A stretch of DNA of 15,999 nt, taken from NCBI GenBank assembly GCA_031422555.1, contig JANPLZ010000048.1:1-15999 (forward strand), in the 5' to 3' direction. The notes beneath the pieces are model-generated. The model did no database searches. It was not told the DNA's origin and saw only the letters and a program-made list of their open reading frames with translations. This stretch comes from JANNAT01 sp031422555 (GTDB lineage: Bacteria; Pseudomonadota; Alphaproteobacteria; Rhodobacterales; Rhodobacteraceae). Position numbers and translations under genes: made by a program. Of the stretch, positions 14,697 through 15,999 are shown in pieces; positions within the stretch are counted from its first letter, which is position 1, and every line of letters begins with the position of its first letter.

Positions 14697-15999
14697 TCAC
14701 TCAGCTATGTCAGTCTTTTCAAACTGATGGCTGCCAAGCGGGCTCATCACGAAACCGGTGACTTTGTTCGACATCGGGGTCGAAACGGTGGAATGGCCCA
14801 GCGTGGCCCAAGGCGCCTTGGCTTTGAAGATCACCTGCGCCTCTTGATACAACTTGGTGCGTTCTGCCGGATCGGCGGTGACTTTAGCCTTCTGGATCAG
14901 CGCGTCGAAATCGGCGTCACACCATTGAGCGCGGTTTGACCCACCTTCGGTAGCCGACGCACAGCCCAGCAACACGGCCAGGAAGTTGTCTGGATCGCCA
15001 TTATCGCCGGTCCAACCCAGGATAACCGCACCGTCGCGGTTTTTCTCGGATGATTTGGCCAGATACTCACCCCATTCATAGGTGACGATTTCCACCGTCA
15101 CGCCGACTTTGGCGAAATCTTCCTGAATAAGTTCCGCCGTGCGGCGCGCGTTCGGCATATAGGGCCGCTGCACGGGCATCGCCCAAACCTTCATCGACAG
15201 ATCCTTGACGCCTGCCGCATCCAGCATCGCCTTAGCGGCCACCGGATCGTAAACATCGTCAACCACGGCGTCATTATAGCTCCACATGGTTGGTGGAATC
15301 GGGTTTTTCGCCATTTGGCCCGAACCCTGATACACCGCGTCAATAATCGCTTGTTTGTTGATCGCCATGTTCAACGCTTTGCGCACTTCGGCGTTATCAA
15401 ACGGCGCGATTGTGGTGTTGTAGGCCAGATAGGCCACGTTCAGACCCGCCTGTTCAGTGACAACCAAGTTCGGATCCGCCTTCAACGCCGCAAGGTCGGC
15501 AGGTGCCGGATAGGGGGCCATCTGGCATTCACCGGCTTGCAGTTTTTGCATCCGAACCGCCGGATCGACGGTGATCGCGAACACCAGATCGTCGATGGCA
15601 GGTTTGCCATCCCAATAGTCGGCATTGGCCTTGAAGCGAATGACGGCGTCTTTTTCGTAAGCGATAAACTGGAATGGGCCGGTGCCGATTGGCGCGGAAT
15701 TCAGCAGTTCCTTGGTGCCAGCGGCTTCAAGCGCGTCGGCGTATTCCTTTGACACGATTGACGCAAAATCCATCGCAAGGTTGGCAAGGAACGGCGCTTC
15801 GGCACGGCTAAGGACGAATTTCACCGTCATGTCATCGACCTTGACGATGTCTTTGATCACAGTCGCCATTTCCATGCCGCTGTAATATTCCCAAGTGATT
15901 CCAGCGATATACTGGTTATAGCTGTTGTCGGTTTTGCCCTGACGGTTGAACGAAAAGATCACGTCATCGGCGTTCATGTCGCGGGTTGGGGTGAAAGTA
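14697..15999 (-). CDS. dppA: dipeptide-binding protein DppA, N-terminus cut off by the window edge
   Basis: This is the periplasmic solute-binding protein (SBP_bac_5 family) of the dipeptide importer. About 433 C-terminal residues are visible; the frame stays open to the right edge, upstream of the first internal Met, with FTPTRDMNADDVIFSFNRQ as the first recognisable segment. This matches the region about 100 residues into E. coli DppA (about 535 aa), so the signal peptide and first lobe segment lie outside. Further family features are LLNSAPIGTGPFQF, NADYWDGKP, VRKALNMAINKQ, GWTGDNGDPDNFL and a C-terminal SPLGSHQFEKTDI. The gene is first in the classical dppABCDF order; its promoter must lie beyond the window. 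A strong terminator follows its stop, consistent with high production relative to the membrane subunits. Confidence 0.92.
   Translation of the reverse strand, partial: TFTPTRDMNADDVIFSFNRQGKTDNSYNQYIAGITWEYYSGMEMATVIKDIVKVDDMTVKFVLSRAEAPFLANLAMDFASIVSKEYADALEAAGTKELLNSAPIGTGPFQFIAYEKDAVIRFKANADYWDGKPAIDDLVFAITVDPAVRMQKLQAGECQMAPYPAPADLAALKADPNLVVTEQAGLNVAYLAYNTTIAPFDNAEVRKALNMAINKQAIIDAVYQGSGQMAKNPIPPTMWSYNDAVVDDVYDPVAAKAMLDAAGVKDLSMKVWAMPVQRPYMPNARRTAELIQEDFAKVGVTVEIVTYEWGEYLAKSSEKNRDGAVILGWTGDNGDPDNFLAVLLGCASATEGGSNRAQWCDADFDALIQKAKVTADPAERTKLYQEAQVIFKAKAPWATLGHSTVSTPMSNKVTGFVMSPLGSHQFEKTDIAE

Overview
The window is GC-rich and densely packed, with short or overlapping gene junctions throughout. 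Codon choice and protein sequences look like an alphaproteobacterium, probably of the Rhodobacteraceae/Roseobacter type. This is an inference from overall character; no rRNA or other taxonomic marker is present. No tRNA, rRNA, CRISPR array, insertion sequence or phage gene was seen, and no gene-free stretch exceeds about 105 bases.

Left part, plus strand (1-10383): a cut-off C-terminus resembling UPF0280 proteins, an AA_synth (DUF1185) family protein starting with TTG, and a polytopic membrane protein of unknown function. After a 103-base gap comes a complete HAAT-type (branched-chain amino acid/amide) ABC importer: Tat-exported binding protein, LivH-, LivM-, LivG- and LivF-like subunits. It is followed without a break by hyuA and hyuB, the two subunits of an ATP-dependent hydantoinase/oxoprolinase/lactamase-type enzyme. 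Almost every junction overlaps or abuts, so this reads as one transcription unit. The simplest model is uptake of a small cyclic amide (hydantoin, lactam or a related N-heterocycle product) and its ATP-dependent ring opening in the cytoplasm. The substrate itself is not visible in the sequence.

Right part, minus strand (10387-15999): a dipeptide ABC importer in the classical order dppA (cut by the right edge), dppB, dppC, dppD, dppF, followed by an EntD/Sfp-type 4'-phosphopantetheinyl transferase that overlaps the end of dppF. The two operons converge with only 3 bases between the stop codons of hyuB and the transferase.

A repeated layout detail: in both importers a perfect GC-rich hairpin plus T-run (an intrinsic terminator) lies between the binding-protein gene and the first permease gene. 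This would give excess binding protein over membrane components. In the Liv-type operon the terminator T-run ends two bases before the permease ATG and no ribosome binding site is recognisable.
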